From positions 186,001-250,000 of the forward strand of contig NC_092405.1 in the NCBI RefSeq assembly GCF_009017415.1: DNA of 64,000 nt, written 5' to 3'. Positions within the stretch are counted from its first letter, which is position 1; each line of letters begins with the position of its first letter. The position numbers and the translations under genes were made by a program. Under the pieces are notes generated by a model. That model made no database searches. It saw nothing but the letters and a program-made list of their open reading frames with translations, and was not told the origin of the DNA. The DNA comes from Aspergillus flavus (Eukaryota > Ascomycota > Eurotiomycetes > Eurotiales > Aspergillaceae). Positions 22,777 through 33,688 of this stretch are shown here, one piece after another.

Positions 22777-25019
22777 TCAAGTTTTGTCCGGGTTAGTGCA
22801 AGAATACGAGAAAAGCTTTATCCAGTCACTTACAGCATTCAGGAAGAAATCAGACCCATCGTCAACATTATCGTCAAGGTCCACCTCATTCATATTGTTG
22901 CTCGATTTCATGGCAGTCATATTACGCTTTATTTCAGCGACTTGATCGAGGATATGACTAACCTCATCTGCCTTTCCAGCCAGCTTGGCACCTTCAAACA
23001 TATCCCGTGCTTGTGCAAGTATACGCATAACCCCTTCAAGGTCGATACAGTCGTAAGCAACGCAAGTAGCACGAGAGAGGAAGTTGATTGCCAAACCCAG
23101 CGCAGAGCCAGAATAGTCCTGTTCAATTAAGTATGCGTACTTCGTATAAATTAGGAGCCACGTACAATGGAATAGTTCAGGTTAGTTTGGTAATCAATGG
23201 AGCGAAGAGCGCATTTAAGCAACGCCTTCCCAGCATCAACAGCTGCTCGTATGAATTGAACTCGAAGCGGGTCATTTCTGGCACTATCTGGTTTGAGGCC
23301 GTGGAGGATGGATCCATTTAGGTGCCTGCACAGTTTCTCAGTATATAATCATTCTGCAATCTGGTTTGGCAGAGTTAGCCACATACATCCGGGCAAAGTT
23401 GTACGGTATCTCCATTCGATTGCGGTCCTGAGGCTTGGAAAATGTCTGGTAAATGGGATCCATTTCTTCATCGTTTCGTCGGAACCATGATTCCAGCTGT
23501 TTGTCGTAGAACTGGAGCTGTCTGCACACATCCGATGTAATTGGCTGTTGCTGAATATTGTTGGAAATTACCACGTCCTTTTTTGCCTGATCTGATAGAG
23601 TCAAATACACAATGAGTTTAGAATGTTGACCAACTTCAGGCTGGAATTGATATTACGTACTGAGGATACCGTAGATCTCCAAATATGCCCGTATTCGATA
23701 GTCCACATTACGCCGATAGGGAGTGGACGTCAGATCGCTTCCTAGCCTCGTGTAGCGATCAATCTCGCTGACAAAGTACGTTTTGTTGGTATTGTGCCTG
23801 GATTTCGAGCTGTCAGTTTCATTACAGGGAAACACAGAAAGGAATTGAAAAAGTACACAAGATCGACGCAGCAAAAGGACAACCATGTCCGTGCTCTGTC
23901 AATAGAATCTTCATCATGCTCACTGGTCTTATCTGCTAAACTTAGAGCCGTCTCGGGAAGTTGCATCTGGTAGGCAATTGACAGCATCAATCCCAATAGT
24001 CGGTAATTCTTGTGCCACACCGCCATTAACAATATACCCTTTAGTGTCTCGAGCGAAGGAACAGGTCCAAGTAATGTTTGCTGGATCAACGAGTAGGTTT
24101 CATTTAGACATTGACGATACAGGTGAGGTGCAGACGCACGGGCGCCGATCGTACACATGGCTGCCAAGAGGAGCGGACATCTCCGGGTTTCCTCGAATGA
24201 GCCCATTGCGTTATCGAAAAATGCAATAATCTCGCTGCAATTAGCTCCGTAGCTGTAGAATGTCGGCACCGTCAGTCGTAAATAAGTCTCTAATACCAAC
24301 GGTTATGGGCACGTACAAGTCAAAGAGCTTCCGACAATCCTCCAACGTCAAGATTCTCTTGTCGACAAGATCACTCCCGTCATATCGCACTTCGGATAGC
24401 TCAGGAGTGGATTCAGCTTGAATATCAGGCCGAATAGCCTGATCGTCGGTCGACCGTGCAGTGAATCCGACTAATGTTCCAGTTACATCTTGCAAGCCAA
24501 TATGGCTTGATATCTGCTGTAGTGCCCCTCTAAAAGAATGAAATGAGGAGCTGACTGCATCCTCAAGCTCTCTGACCCGCTCCTCCAGAGCCGCTGTACG
24601 GTCATCTTGCTGTGTGCTATTCGAAGTGTCAGCCTTCAGTGGAGTATGAGAGATTTGGGCACTAACCTGCTGGATGTGGCTTCTATCATCGCAGTGGTAG
24701 CTCGGGGACTCGGTTTTAAAGGGACAAATTTACAATCCGAGCGACTTGATTTACATCTACGTTTGTTTAGAGGTCAACATAACCTAGGATGGTTGTTGTG
24801 CCGGTTACCTCATACAAGACCCGTCATTAAACCCGGTACATCTAACCCTGCGTAGTTGTGAGAAAGATACCGAACTGCTTGTATATATGGAATGCTTACT
24901 TTAGCTTCCTGCACCGTGTACAAGCGACCAAGGACCTAGGATTAACGATCAGCCTGACTATCGAACAAGCGAGGTATCGAAGCATGAGTATACCGTGGGG
25001 GGATCGACGATGAGGACAT
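22777..25019 (-). CDS. Zn2Cys6 transcription factor, 580 aa, ten exons
   Basis: Exons: 25019..24994, 24935..24900, 24847..24809, 24756..24667, 24616..24317, 24252..23857, 23809..23661, 23591..23387, 23325..23166, 23118..22777. They sum to 581 codons. The zinc cluster is split over three tiny exons and reads C-TR-C-RKLKVR-C-TGFNDGS-C-MR-C-KSSRSD-C, the exact C-x2-C-x6-C-x7-C-x2-C-x6-C pattern. A short coiled coil follows (AALEERVRELEDAV), then the fungal-specific regulatory domain (RKLFDFYG, PLLLAAMCTIGARA, RARTWLSFCCVD) and an acidic stretch near the C-terminus (EVDLDDNVDDGSD). A nuclear DNA-binding regulator. Its targets are unknown; no functionally obvious neighbour adjoins it. Confidence 0.9.
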
Positions 25020-26884
25020 GATCTTGTGCGAGTGCTTGCATGGGGATTATTTTAATCACAGGCGGACGTCCTTTGGGCTTCGTGAGGATGCGGCCTTGTG
25101 GATTCGACACGGATATGGCGCGCCTGTGGAGTGCAAGATAGGGAGGTTCGTTTATCGCTCGCCCGTCCTTGGCATTCCGAATCTGTCCCACTTGACTAAA
25201 TCTCATACATTAGTAATGGCTTGATGTATGTACATATGCCGTTAGTTTCTTAAGTATGGGTTTTATCTCGCAGATTCGTGATCACTCTATGTGCCTTCAC
25301 TCCTAGTAATGGTGCTATTATAGCTACTATATATACTTCATCTGCCATTATTAGATACTTACAAATTATTCAAAAGACTACTTTCATTTATCCCATTTAT
25401 TAGAAAATATAGGCAATATTTTTAGACCCTGCTGATATAGAGGCCCAGAGGGAGCCACCTCTATCAGCATGCCAGCGGAAGAACGGTATTTCCGCGTAAT
25501 GTTTGCGGCTACTCTGCTATGCCCATAAACTTAAACTATGTTAATGATATACGGAGTGAGTCAGTCTCTTATACCTTCATGCCCCGAGGGCAAGCCTCAG
25601 CTATGGGGCACTGGCACCTCAGATAGTGTATGTGTAAACTAGTCATACCAGCAGCTTCATGTATGGCAAGATTCACACTTATCCTTGCTAAGTCAGAGAT
25701 TTAAGGCTGTGAAATAGGGATGGACCAATTGTCTGAGGATGTTTTCCCCTCCCAACAGATTAATTTCACAGTCGCTTAGAAGATTCACCGTTCCACCGTT
25801 ACCTATTCTTGTAATCTTTGAATCCCTGAGTGACGCGTTATTGGTAGGATGCCTGGGGAAAGATGACACAAGAGGAGGTTCTACGGCAAAAGTGAGATAT
25901 ATGCACGAGATGAACCTATCTTACATCTACAGATACGCATGAGCTTCAAAGACGGTGTTACATAGTCGCCCTACGATGTAAGCTTTTCTTTCATGGAATT
26001 AATCCTCGTAGGACTGCTCCGAAGGAAAAGGACTAGCTAACATTCCTATATAGCCACTAATCAATATATTTGTGAATGTTAGCATTCATGACGGGTTGAA
26101 GTGATTTCTTTCTAACATTCATACATATCTCCACGATGGCGAAGAATTTAACATAATGAATTGATTTTTATATAATAGTCAAGTGAAAAGCACTTTCTAG
26201 TGAATCCTTTCTACTGGCTAAGTAATAAAAATGGCACATAAGTGCATGTCGTTCTCCTTTCCGCTCTGGCTCTCTCTATATTCTCCCAACCCTAACCATC
26301 CCACCTCATAAGTTCTCCCATCTCTCTCTTCTTTTCTTCATGTCTCATATCATCATAGATCAGTAAGGCTCGTGCTATCTTTATCTCGTGAAATCCAGCT
26401 CACATTCCTTCTGCAAAGGCTTGTTTGAAGGGCTTTGAGGAGTTACCAATGAAGTTGCATCCCACCATCTCAGAATTCCTTCAAGAGTAGAAGCTCGAAT
26501 TCCAGAAGCTTCAGCGATCCTCGTCGCTCAGATTGCGACGCAACATGACATTCTGGCAGTCACAATCCCTAGAAAGGGTGTAACAACCACCTGTATCTAT
26601 GGAATAGTTAATTTTACCTGCTTGGTTGGTGCGTCTCGTCCTAGTGCCATCCATATTTTCCCGACTCGGGAGCTGGCTATGCAGGTGTACAATGTACGAT
26701 GCTTTGAGCTGCATGTGACCTGGCCACAATTTTAAGGGCGATTTATTTAGCACTTCATACGCTCCTTGTAAGCCTCTGAGTACGCTTGTGGCTATCTCGG
26801 TACAGATTCACCACAGCTTGAAGGGCTTCGGATTGCATATCGAGCTTTTTGGGATGCTGTGTGCACAGAGGTGTCAGCTCTAGA
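25020..26884. other. Gene-poor AT-rich stretch, 1.9 kb
   Basis: No gene supported. AT-rich segments lie at 25300-25430 and 26090-26230, and a CT-rich block near 26260-26345. Together with the decayed genes to the right, this suggests old, mutated accessory DNA. Confidence 0.5.
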
Positions 26885-27529
26885 TTAAACAGGCTTATAG
26901 CCACGATATTCAAGATCTGACTGTGGCAGGAGAAACTCCTCTACCTGTAGAGTAGTAGGAGGCTGGTCAGACACGCGCTGTTTGCTACCTTTGCTGTCGA
27001 GGCAGTTCGCGCAAGCCCCGAAATAGAGAGCAGCGCCGTCGCAAGACGGAGACACGACGCACGTATCATAGAAACCATCCTTCGAGCACTTCTTGCAAGG
27101 CGTGGTAGATACGGCGCCACGTCGCTGCAACAGGTAGGCCGATACTTGATTCTTATGACGTATCGGGATCTTACCACCCTTTGTCGGGACTGCGTGGCGA
27201 ACCTCATCCAGCACACGGATAGTCGTCTGATCTTGGAGCGACAAATGGACGAGCTCTATAGAAATTAGCCAACTGCCGATACACAGGGTCGAATAATCAC
27301 GCTCGGTGAAGAGCTTTACTTGCCCCTCACGCTGCGTCGAGAAGTCACCACGAAGATCCTCAGGGTTATAAACGATATCGAGACGAGCTATCGCTCGTGG
27401 TTTCCACAATTTACTCGAATAAGAGCACGCCTTCCTTGAGAACGCCTTCCGTGAAGGCACCTTCCTGAGCACGCTCCATCTACCATGGTCATCTGTTTTG
27501 TGGGTTTCAGGCAGATATTCCCATCTCCA
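26885..27529 (-). CDS. DUF3716-like Cys-cluster protein, N-terminus uncertain
   Basis: An open frame of 214 codons runs from a likely acceptor (AG at 27531-27530) to TAA at 26885. It begins WRWEYLPETHK and contains basic RKVPSRKAFSRKAC. Near the C-terminus it has the cysteine set PCKKCSKDG...CVV...GACANC...SKQR, the pattern of the fungal DUF3716 family (C-x2-C, C, GACANC). The ORF has no ATG of its own, so at least one upstream exon is missing or lost. The region is otherwise decayed, so it may be a partial copy. Such proteins are often found in repeat-rich fungal regions. Function unknown. Confidence 0.45.
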   Translation of the reverse strand, partial: WRWEYLPETHKTDDHGRWSVLRKVPSRKAFSRKACSYSSKLWKPRAIARLDIVYNPEDLRGDFSTQREGQVKLFTERDYSTLCIGSWLISIELVHLSLQDQTTIRVLDEVRHAVPTKGGKIPIRHKNQVSAYLLQRRGAVSTTPCKKCSKDGFYDTCVVSPSCDGAALYFGACANCLDSKGSKQRVSDQPPTTLQVEEFLLPQSDLEYRGYKPV

Positions 27530-27616
27530 CTGCCCGTAAGTCTACACAACCAACAATACGATCCAAGAGATCTTTCCACTAGCTTTCTCAACCGCATTTA
27601 CAATCCTATCATCCCC

Positions 27617-28556
27617 ATGCCTCGAGAGGAACGTGCAAGGAGACGTAATCAAACTGTTTCTGATGCTGTCAATGACTTTGCCATACACAGGGGCGAAACA
27701 TCCACGCCCTGGTAGCAACCACGCTTAATATAGCTTCAGAGTCCGAGATGAAGGCCGGCGCCAAAAGAGCCTTGGCTGAGTGCCTTGAAACCGATGATCT
27801 ATACTCTGAGGTGGTGAACGATGCCATGTGGACAGAAAACAGTGTGGGTCTACATATCGCCCGTGATAATGGCAGATTGCATGTGTTGGAGACTAAAGTC
27901 GAAACGTTACAGGCCGAACTTCGAGAGACCTAGCCACTGTGCGAAGTGAACAACAAAGGACCTCCGACCTCCACGACCTCCTGAATCAAGTCGGGCAACA
28001 GAATAACGCGGAACATATTGTTGGCTCTTCTCAAATCAGGAGTATGTTCATTTACACATTCCGGAGGGACATCCTTCAGAACCCGTCCGACGAAGACAAG
28101 GAGTTTATCGGCCGAGGAAAGATAGCCGCCCACGTTGGGAACTTTCTAGGCGACGCTAAGTTATATGAATAGCCGTAATCCTTGACCCGAATTCTGCAAA
28201 CGACTTGGCTCACTATGAAGAATTCAGGAGGTGGCTACGGTGTTTCAGCGACAAAGATGTGTCAGTCTTTGACCGTCATAGCCACCGGCCTTTCCTCAGC
28301 CCAGGGATGTCGCCCTGTTACAAACTTACGGGCTGGCATCCGATGTAACTGCCGAAGAACTCAAGGATGCGTTGCATCGATTCTCCCCAGTATGTGCTGA
28401 GGTGGCCTCTGTCTCTGGAAACCCGGAAATCAGTTCGTGAATATCCGCTCCTTCATGCGCAGACATCATACGTCATAGAACGGCCAGGGGCAGGCAGGGT
28501 TTGTCTTGGAGAGGAAGCAAAAGGAGTGTCGTCGAGGACGCGGAGGATGTAACCAG
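27617..28556 (+). pseudogene. Frameshifted hypothetical gene (decayed)
   Basis: The reading starts at the ATG at 27617 (MPREERARRRNQTVSDAV) and is broken by TAG at 27713. A 61-codon frame resumes at 27748 (LETKVETLQAEL). At about 27928 it must shift to continue as LATVRSEQQRTSDLHDLLNQ through FIGRGKIAAHVGNFLG. It shifts again near 28170-28190 (NDLAHYEEFRRWL) and near 28350 (ASDVTAEELKDAL). The pieces form one plausible coiled-coil-containing protein about 280-300 residues long, so this is a decayed gene and not several small ones. No family recognised. Confidence 0.55.
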
Positions 28557-29644
28557 TTAGTCAAGACTCTGATGACACATAACTCACCAAGCTTCCTAAA
28601 TATACTTTCTTTCGGGCATCTAGCGAATTTCTAACAACTTCCTTGGAGAGTATGAAGTAGAACTCTTAACTGTTGTAAAACGGATCCATATCCTACCCCA
28701 ATTCCTGATATCCAGTGTTCACATCATCTGTCTGCACATGTCTGCACTACTCGCTAAGACGGCTCCGATACGAAATAAAAGAAACTGTCTATATACATGG
28801 ACAAATCATGAGTCTAAGAAACTCTCATTCTAAGAGAACGATATGATGTGGTTGAAAAAGCGAAGGTGTTTCGCCACCTGACATCACAGGTTAGAGACGA
28901 ACAGTCCTCACGGAGCGTATTTTAGGCTCACTATTCGGGTCATTTGTTGCCATAGTCATTTTCAATAAAGCCATACACATTAAATTTTACTCTGCATAGG
29001 CTTTATCCTCAGAAGCACTCTGGTGGGAACTTTACCTTATGGCTATCCACAGTTGTGAGGGACGCGAGAATGGTGGGAAGGTAGTAGGTAGTAAATGTAC
29101 GCAAGTACGGTCGTTCCTATGCCAGGCGTCCACATGACACTTTTCTTATCAATCTATACACCTCTATCACAACGACAGCTCAGACTAATGCTGCTGCAGC
29201 TCCACAGCTCAATGCAAGTCAGGCTTTATGGCAAGCCTCCAATGATAAGTAGTAAAGGCCTAGCGCCGTGGACTAGGTCTTTTCCTTTGACCAATAGAAC
29301 ACCAGAGAACCCTTGCATGCCCCGATGATACCTACTAGCTCTTTCTACTCGCAGGGAAGATGCCCATACGAAAGGAAAGCAAGAAACAGTGCCCTACCAG
29401 CAAACCGGTCTGGTAAGCACGTCGCTATGCCGCATTACACTGAGTTACTGCAACAGCACTCTCAACGTCAGCCTCGCTGAGCTCTCAAGGCCGATGCTCA
29501 AGGGACTACACCCATGGGAATACCATGCCAAGGCATAATTAAAACTGATAGTCTCAGGTCAGCACCTTTCAGCTCTCCCCTCAAGGCCCTCTTCTTGGTT
29601 ATTTCCGGTGGCCTGCCGCCCCAGATCCTTCGTTTCGATTGCAG
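28557..29644. other. Intergenic, 1.1 kb
   Basis: No gene. The frame at 29095-29328 lacks motifs. Confidence 0.5.
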
Positions 29645-30744
29645 TTAGTCACGATATGGCCAGATCTCTTCCCATGCTAATTTCTCTTCTTCAGAATGTG
29701 CGAGTCGAGCAATAATATCAGCCTTGGCTTGGTCCAAAAGGGCTTTTACTTGGTCATACTAGCCAGGCGGGACAGACCCCTTTCTCAGGCCATTGTTCAC
29801 CCACTGACTGTCTCCAATCTCGGATGAATTCCATGGCTCTAATTACGCCAAAGGCTTCTGCCTCAATTGACCTATCCTCTTCAGCGAAAGGGACCAGGGG
29901 GCTTCCAGCTGAACGCACCCCTGGCAAGCCTGACCACTCTTTCTCCAACTCGAGGATCCGAGAACGGTAGAGCGCCTCCCCACCGACCAGGGGATCTTGA
30001 GCAAATAACATCATGTCAAAAGGCGGTGTCTCTCGAAGATTCATGGCTCTGAACAGTTTCTCATTCTTAACATCCATAAACCGTCAGTATAGAGCAAGAA
30101 GCGACATTTTCAAGTAGAGATCCTGGGCTCTAGCCTGCTCGGCTGGGTCGAGTTGGTCAAAATTATCCGGAAACGGGGGCGGGTCCGGAGTAGTTAACGC
30201 TGGACCATCGTAATCAAGGAAATATGGTTACCAGGCCTGGTCAAATAGTGGTAACAACTCCCTTGACTGCCAGTCAATGATACCCATGACTTCAGATGGC
30301 CTATCAGGGTGCGCAGAGATATTCTCAGTGTGAACATCAGGCTGCCACAAGACAGCCGATGAGATTGAGTTTTCCAACGGTTAAAGAAGTTTTACCCCCG
30401 TAGGTAATTTTGGAGACGGCTATCTTTTTCGAGTGAGAAGGGCTGTATGTGCCGTGGCTATATAAGAACAGGGGTGGTTGGAGTAGTCAGCTAGTCTTCT
30501 TTGCACAGGCGATCCCACGATGTCCAACTGCCGACTTGTACTGTTCAACACAAATACCTGAAACAGGCATAAACAAATGATCTCGATAGGCTATCTTGGA
30601 GCGCCTTACATGGGCTTCCATCGTATCCCACTCTAGTCCGGCCGACATCAAGAAGCCCTCGACCTGTTGACGGACCGACAGCAAAGAGGTGATCTTTGAC
30701 TTCAGAGCCGCTTTCTTAGAGAAGGGCGCATCTGTGTGTATCAC
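29645..30744 (-). pseudogene. Aminoglycoside-phosphotransferase (APH)-like kinase pseudogene
   Basis: Pieces of a fungal APH-family protein appear in order on the minus strand. They are KSKITSLLSVRQQVEGF and VGHRGIACAKK (30744-30490), then LWQPDVHTENIS and the catalytic-loop/metal region MGIIDWQSRELLPLFDQAW-stop-PYFLDYDGP (about 30350-30195), then LDPAEQARAQDLYLKMSLLALY-stop-RFMDVKNEKLF (about 30140-30060), then LELEKEWSGLPGV. After a further frameshift and stop comes the usual C-terminal helix YDQVKALLDQAKADIIARL (29757-29690). In-frame stops at 30230 and near 30085 and at least two frameshifts disable it. Compared with the usual HARQPYF and ALYR sequences, the stops are explained by C-to-T changes. 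Confidence 0.75.
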
Positions 30745-31413
30745 ACAACTCGGACGAGTAGTATAGACTCACATTTTGGGCAAACGGCGTCGACGTCGAG
30801 GATTTTTGTTACAATGACATTGATTTCACGACTTCCAATCTAGATTTGACTTATAAAGTCGACCATACCTTGTCAATTTGAACCCTTCTGGCTTCCTCCC
30901 TCCATGATGATGTCCAACGGAGTTCTCTGTTGCTTTAGAACTCCCGTCTCGAACTCTTAACCTACGGCTATATACTTCATATACCTTCTTTATTATAAGC
31001 AAATATTTATGTGCTAAGGTAAGGAAGCTTGCTTGCCCATGAGGCTCATCCTGAATAATATATCATAGTATGTATAATACAGTACGGAAATCTAGGAACC
31101 TGGGAGGAAAAAGACTAGCTAACATGAAAGGAAATATACGTGTCCACCACCTACTTTTATTTGCTTATTTATTCGTTGGATTGAGTATTCCTGCCACTTG
31201 CCCCTCGACTCATTCTATATTACAGGGCTAGTTGTCTTCATCTGCTACAATGCTGAGCCTCAGTGCAGAGGAAATCATGGAATCAAACAGTAGCTACGAT
31301 ATCCTTGGGGAAAGGATCACTAGATTATCAGCTGATGTCGTATCTTTATGTTGACCCAATCAGCATATAGATGCAGTGGTACATCACAGCAACATAAATG
31401 AGATGGAACGAAG
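30745..31413. other. Intergenic, left flank of the candidate biosynthetic locus
   Basis: AT-rich. It may include the lost 5' end of the kinase pseudogene (to about 30900). No other gene seen. Confidence 0.45.
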
Positions 31414-33273
31414 CTACACAGTCGCATCCAAAACGAGAGTGGTCGATATGTAAGACCTTAGCACGCTTGTAGCCACAGAGCACGCCTCGAGATACGACGC
31501 CCAGTCAAGACACTCCAAAACCTGGTCAATTGTTAGAAAGATGAAGAGGCACGTAGTAGTGTACGTCTCCACGGTCTCGCATCTTGTGATGGACTCGCCT
31601 AAGTCACTAAGCAGCTGTGAAAATGAGCAGAGGTTGTCACCCAGCTCTCGCCTCTCGGTGTACTTGAATGACAACTGGGCATGTTGATCTAGATGAAGCG
31701 CGATCTCGCCTGTCCGGACTTGTATATCATAAGGGTCCTGGATGTTGGATGTCGTAAAACGGTAATTCACGATGGCAGGAAGCCACTGCTGGATTCGGGT
31801 GAAAACGCTGTCACGTCCAAGACACAGAACTTGCTTGCGCGCAACCTTGCGAATTTCCTCTCGCCCATCATTGTAAAGCTTGAGATCGAGGAGACCGTGC
31901 TTGTCGTACATTATAACCTTTGTTAGTCTCTCAGCCAGTGCGTCCATTTGTAAGTGCGTCTGGTTGGTAGCCAGGAAACATTTTTGACCGTGCTTGACTG
32001 ACGTTGTCGAGGGGGCGCCGATGACGGTTTTCTTCCAACGTTCAAGTCTTTGTTCATTTAACGTTAATCTGGTTGCATCCAATAATCGGGTTGCTGCATC
32101 GGTGGTGTCGCTGAAGATTTCCTTGATTTTTGCTCGAATTGATGATGCCTCTTTGACAAGCAAGTATATAAACCTTGAGTCCGTTTGGTCGCCTTGCTGA
32201 CTGAGAATAAAATCGATGATAGTTTCAGGTTCTCTTAAGTTTTCGGCAAGGGCAGGAAGCAAAGATCCAGGATTATCGGTAACAAGATGGAAGGCCGCAA
32301 TGATGCAGCTACGAGCATTACCATCCTGGGTGCGGTACCGATGGTGCACGAGAGAACCAGCACTAAAAGCGACAGTTACCGGCTGCTCGGTATGCTGCAC
32401 CTCGACGACGCATGGACTCTGGCCATATGCCTGCTGTTGAAACATCAAGACGTTGTTCAAGCTGCCGTCTGTGATGAAGATACTGTCGTTCTCGGTAGAC
32501 CATGCTCTCCCGCCCTCGTCTACCCGTATACGGCGATTTCCACGGTGGGTGCCAGGGAGATAAGTGAAGTTTTGGCCGCTGGGACCTTTTGGATGTCCCT
32601 TTTCCCATCCTAACAGAATCTTGTACTCATGCCGGAATGGACTGTTATCAATGTGGAGCATGTTGTCCTGGGCATTGACTGAGATAGGTTCGGTGTCCTT
32701 CCCTCGGGCATCTGTCATTCGGATGGGCCCACCCATCATGTAAGCAATCATGGCAATTAGAAGTGGGTGTAGAAATGCGTCGTTGTAATTTCTGTTGCGA
32801 AGGATGCTGGGATGTTGTGATAGATTTAAGAAAGAGTGTAAGAATGCCGTGCTCCCGGACACCTGCATTGCATGAACAAAGTCGAGGATCAATGAGGTAA
32901 ACCGTGTAGCACCAATGAGGCCAGCAAAAATTGCACAGCCCTGTGTTTCTAGGACATCAATCAATTTCAAAAAGCCATCCGCCACGGAGGGTTCATTCCA
33001 TTGTGCCGAAAGCTCACGCAAGAGCCCTTCCCGGAAGATAGCTTTCTCATGTAGACGCTTGTCTCTGTACTTATTGGTGTCGACTGTAACAGTTGGCTGG
33101 GATGAAGTTCGAACAATTCTTGCTTTTAGCTCCGTCCATGCTTCAGGATTTGTATGTATCTGGAGATGCACAGGGACACTTCGCTCCGGCCGTGGAGCTG
33201 TTGGTGAATCCAGCTCCGCTGCGTTTGGCTTCAGATTATGCAGAAAAGATGAGGCTTGAGGAAGTGCATCCAT
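31414..33273 (-). CDS. Large protein with a phytanoyl-CoA/2OG-dioxygenase-like core, 619 aa
   Basis: Intronless, ATG at 33273. The middle (about residues 200-335) has the order of a PhyH-type double-stranded beta helix: an H-x-D in NMLHIDNSPFRHEYKILLGW, a PGTH-type motif (NFTYLPGTHRGNR), and a distal His/Arg segment (AGSLVHHRYR...NARSCIIAAFH). This would give the His-Asp-His iron site and an Arg for 2-oxoglutarate. The roughly 200 residues before it and 280 residues after it (mostly helical, e.g. RAKIKEIFSD, LNEQRLERWKK) match nothing I know; ordinary PhyH enzymes are about 300 residues. It is divergent from the UstYa-like gene across 415 bp. An oxidative tailoring enzyme is inferred; the cofactor is not proven. 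Confidence 0.6.
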   Translation of the reverse strand: MDALPQASSFLHNLKPNAAELDSPTAPRPERSVPVHLQIHTNPEAWTELKARIVRTSSQPTVTVDTNKYRDKRLHEKAIFREGLLRELSAQWNEPSVADGFLKLIDVLETQGCAIFAGLIGATRFTSLILDFVHAMQVSGSTAFLHSFLNLSQHPSILRNRNYNDAFLHPLLIAMIAYMMGGPIRMTDARGKDTEPISVNAQDNMLHIDNSPFRHEYKILLGWEKGHPKGPSGQNFTYLPGTHRGNRRIRVDEGGRAWSTENDSIFITDGSLNNVLMFQQQAYGQSPCVVEVQHTEQPVTVAFSAGSLVHHRYRTQDGNARSCIIAAFHLVTDNPGSLLPALAENLREPETIIDFILSQQGDQTDSRFIYLLVKEASSIRAKIKEIFSDTTDAATRLLDATRLTLNEQRLERWKKTVIGAPSTTSVKHGQKCFLATNQTHLQMDALAERLTKVIMYDKHGLLDLKLYNDGREEIRKVARKQVLCLGRDSVFTRIQQWLPAIVNYRFTTSNIQDPYDIQVRTGEIALHLDQHAQLSFKYTERRELGDNLCSFSQLLSDLGESITRCETVETYTTTCLFIFLTIDQVLECLDWASYLEACSVATSVLRSYISTTLVLDATV

Positions 33274-33688
33274 TCTTCAGGTTTGGTAAAGATCCGGACA
33301 GCAGTTACTTCCTCGCTGCTGAGAGCGAGTCGAGCTTTTAATTCTAGGACTACACCTACTAAGGCTGATTAGAGGTACGTGACCCAGCTTGAAAGCAGCC
33401 AATACGAGATCCCCTAAGGCTCGAATGCGACCATTGGTTAAGCGCAATTACTGGCCCGGGCCTTCAGAATGATTATATGCCTTACTATTTAAGAGACGTC
33501 AGCAAACCTAGGGCAGGGTAAGCACGCATGGATATGTAGCGTTCCACTGAATAAGCAAGGACTTGTGGAGAAGCTATAGCCTTACATTGAACTTTCAGGA
33601 CAGGTAGCCACAGCTTTACTAAGGGTTCGTACCTGTGTTTTACTTTCCTTCTCAATTGACCGTTCTCTGCACAACAGTGACCTTTACC
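33274..33688. promoter_or_regulatory. Bidirectional promoter between the dioxygenase-like and UstYa-like genes
   Basis: 415 bp between two divergent ATGs. A TATTTAAG element near 33485-33492 is the best TATA candidate. The spacing suggests co-regulation of the pair. Confidence 0.45.

Noticed and set aside
33274..33688. Tox-box-like site in the dioxygenase/UstYa promoter
   Set aside because: I looked for ATCTCNCGNA by eye and found no convincing match; matches elsewhere fall in coding sequence.
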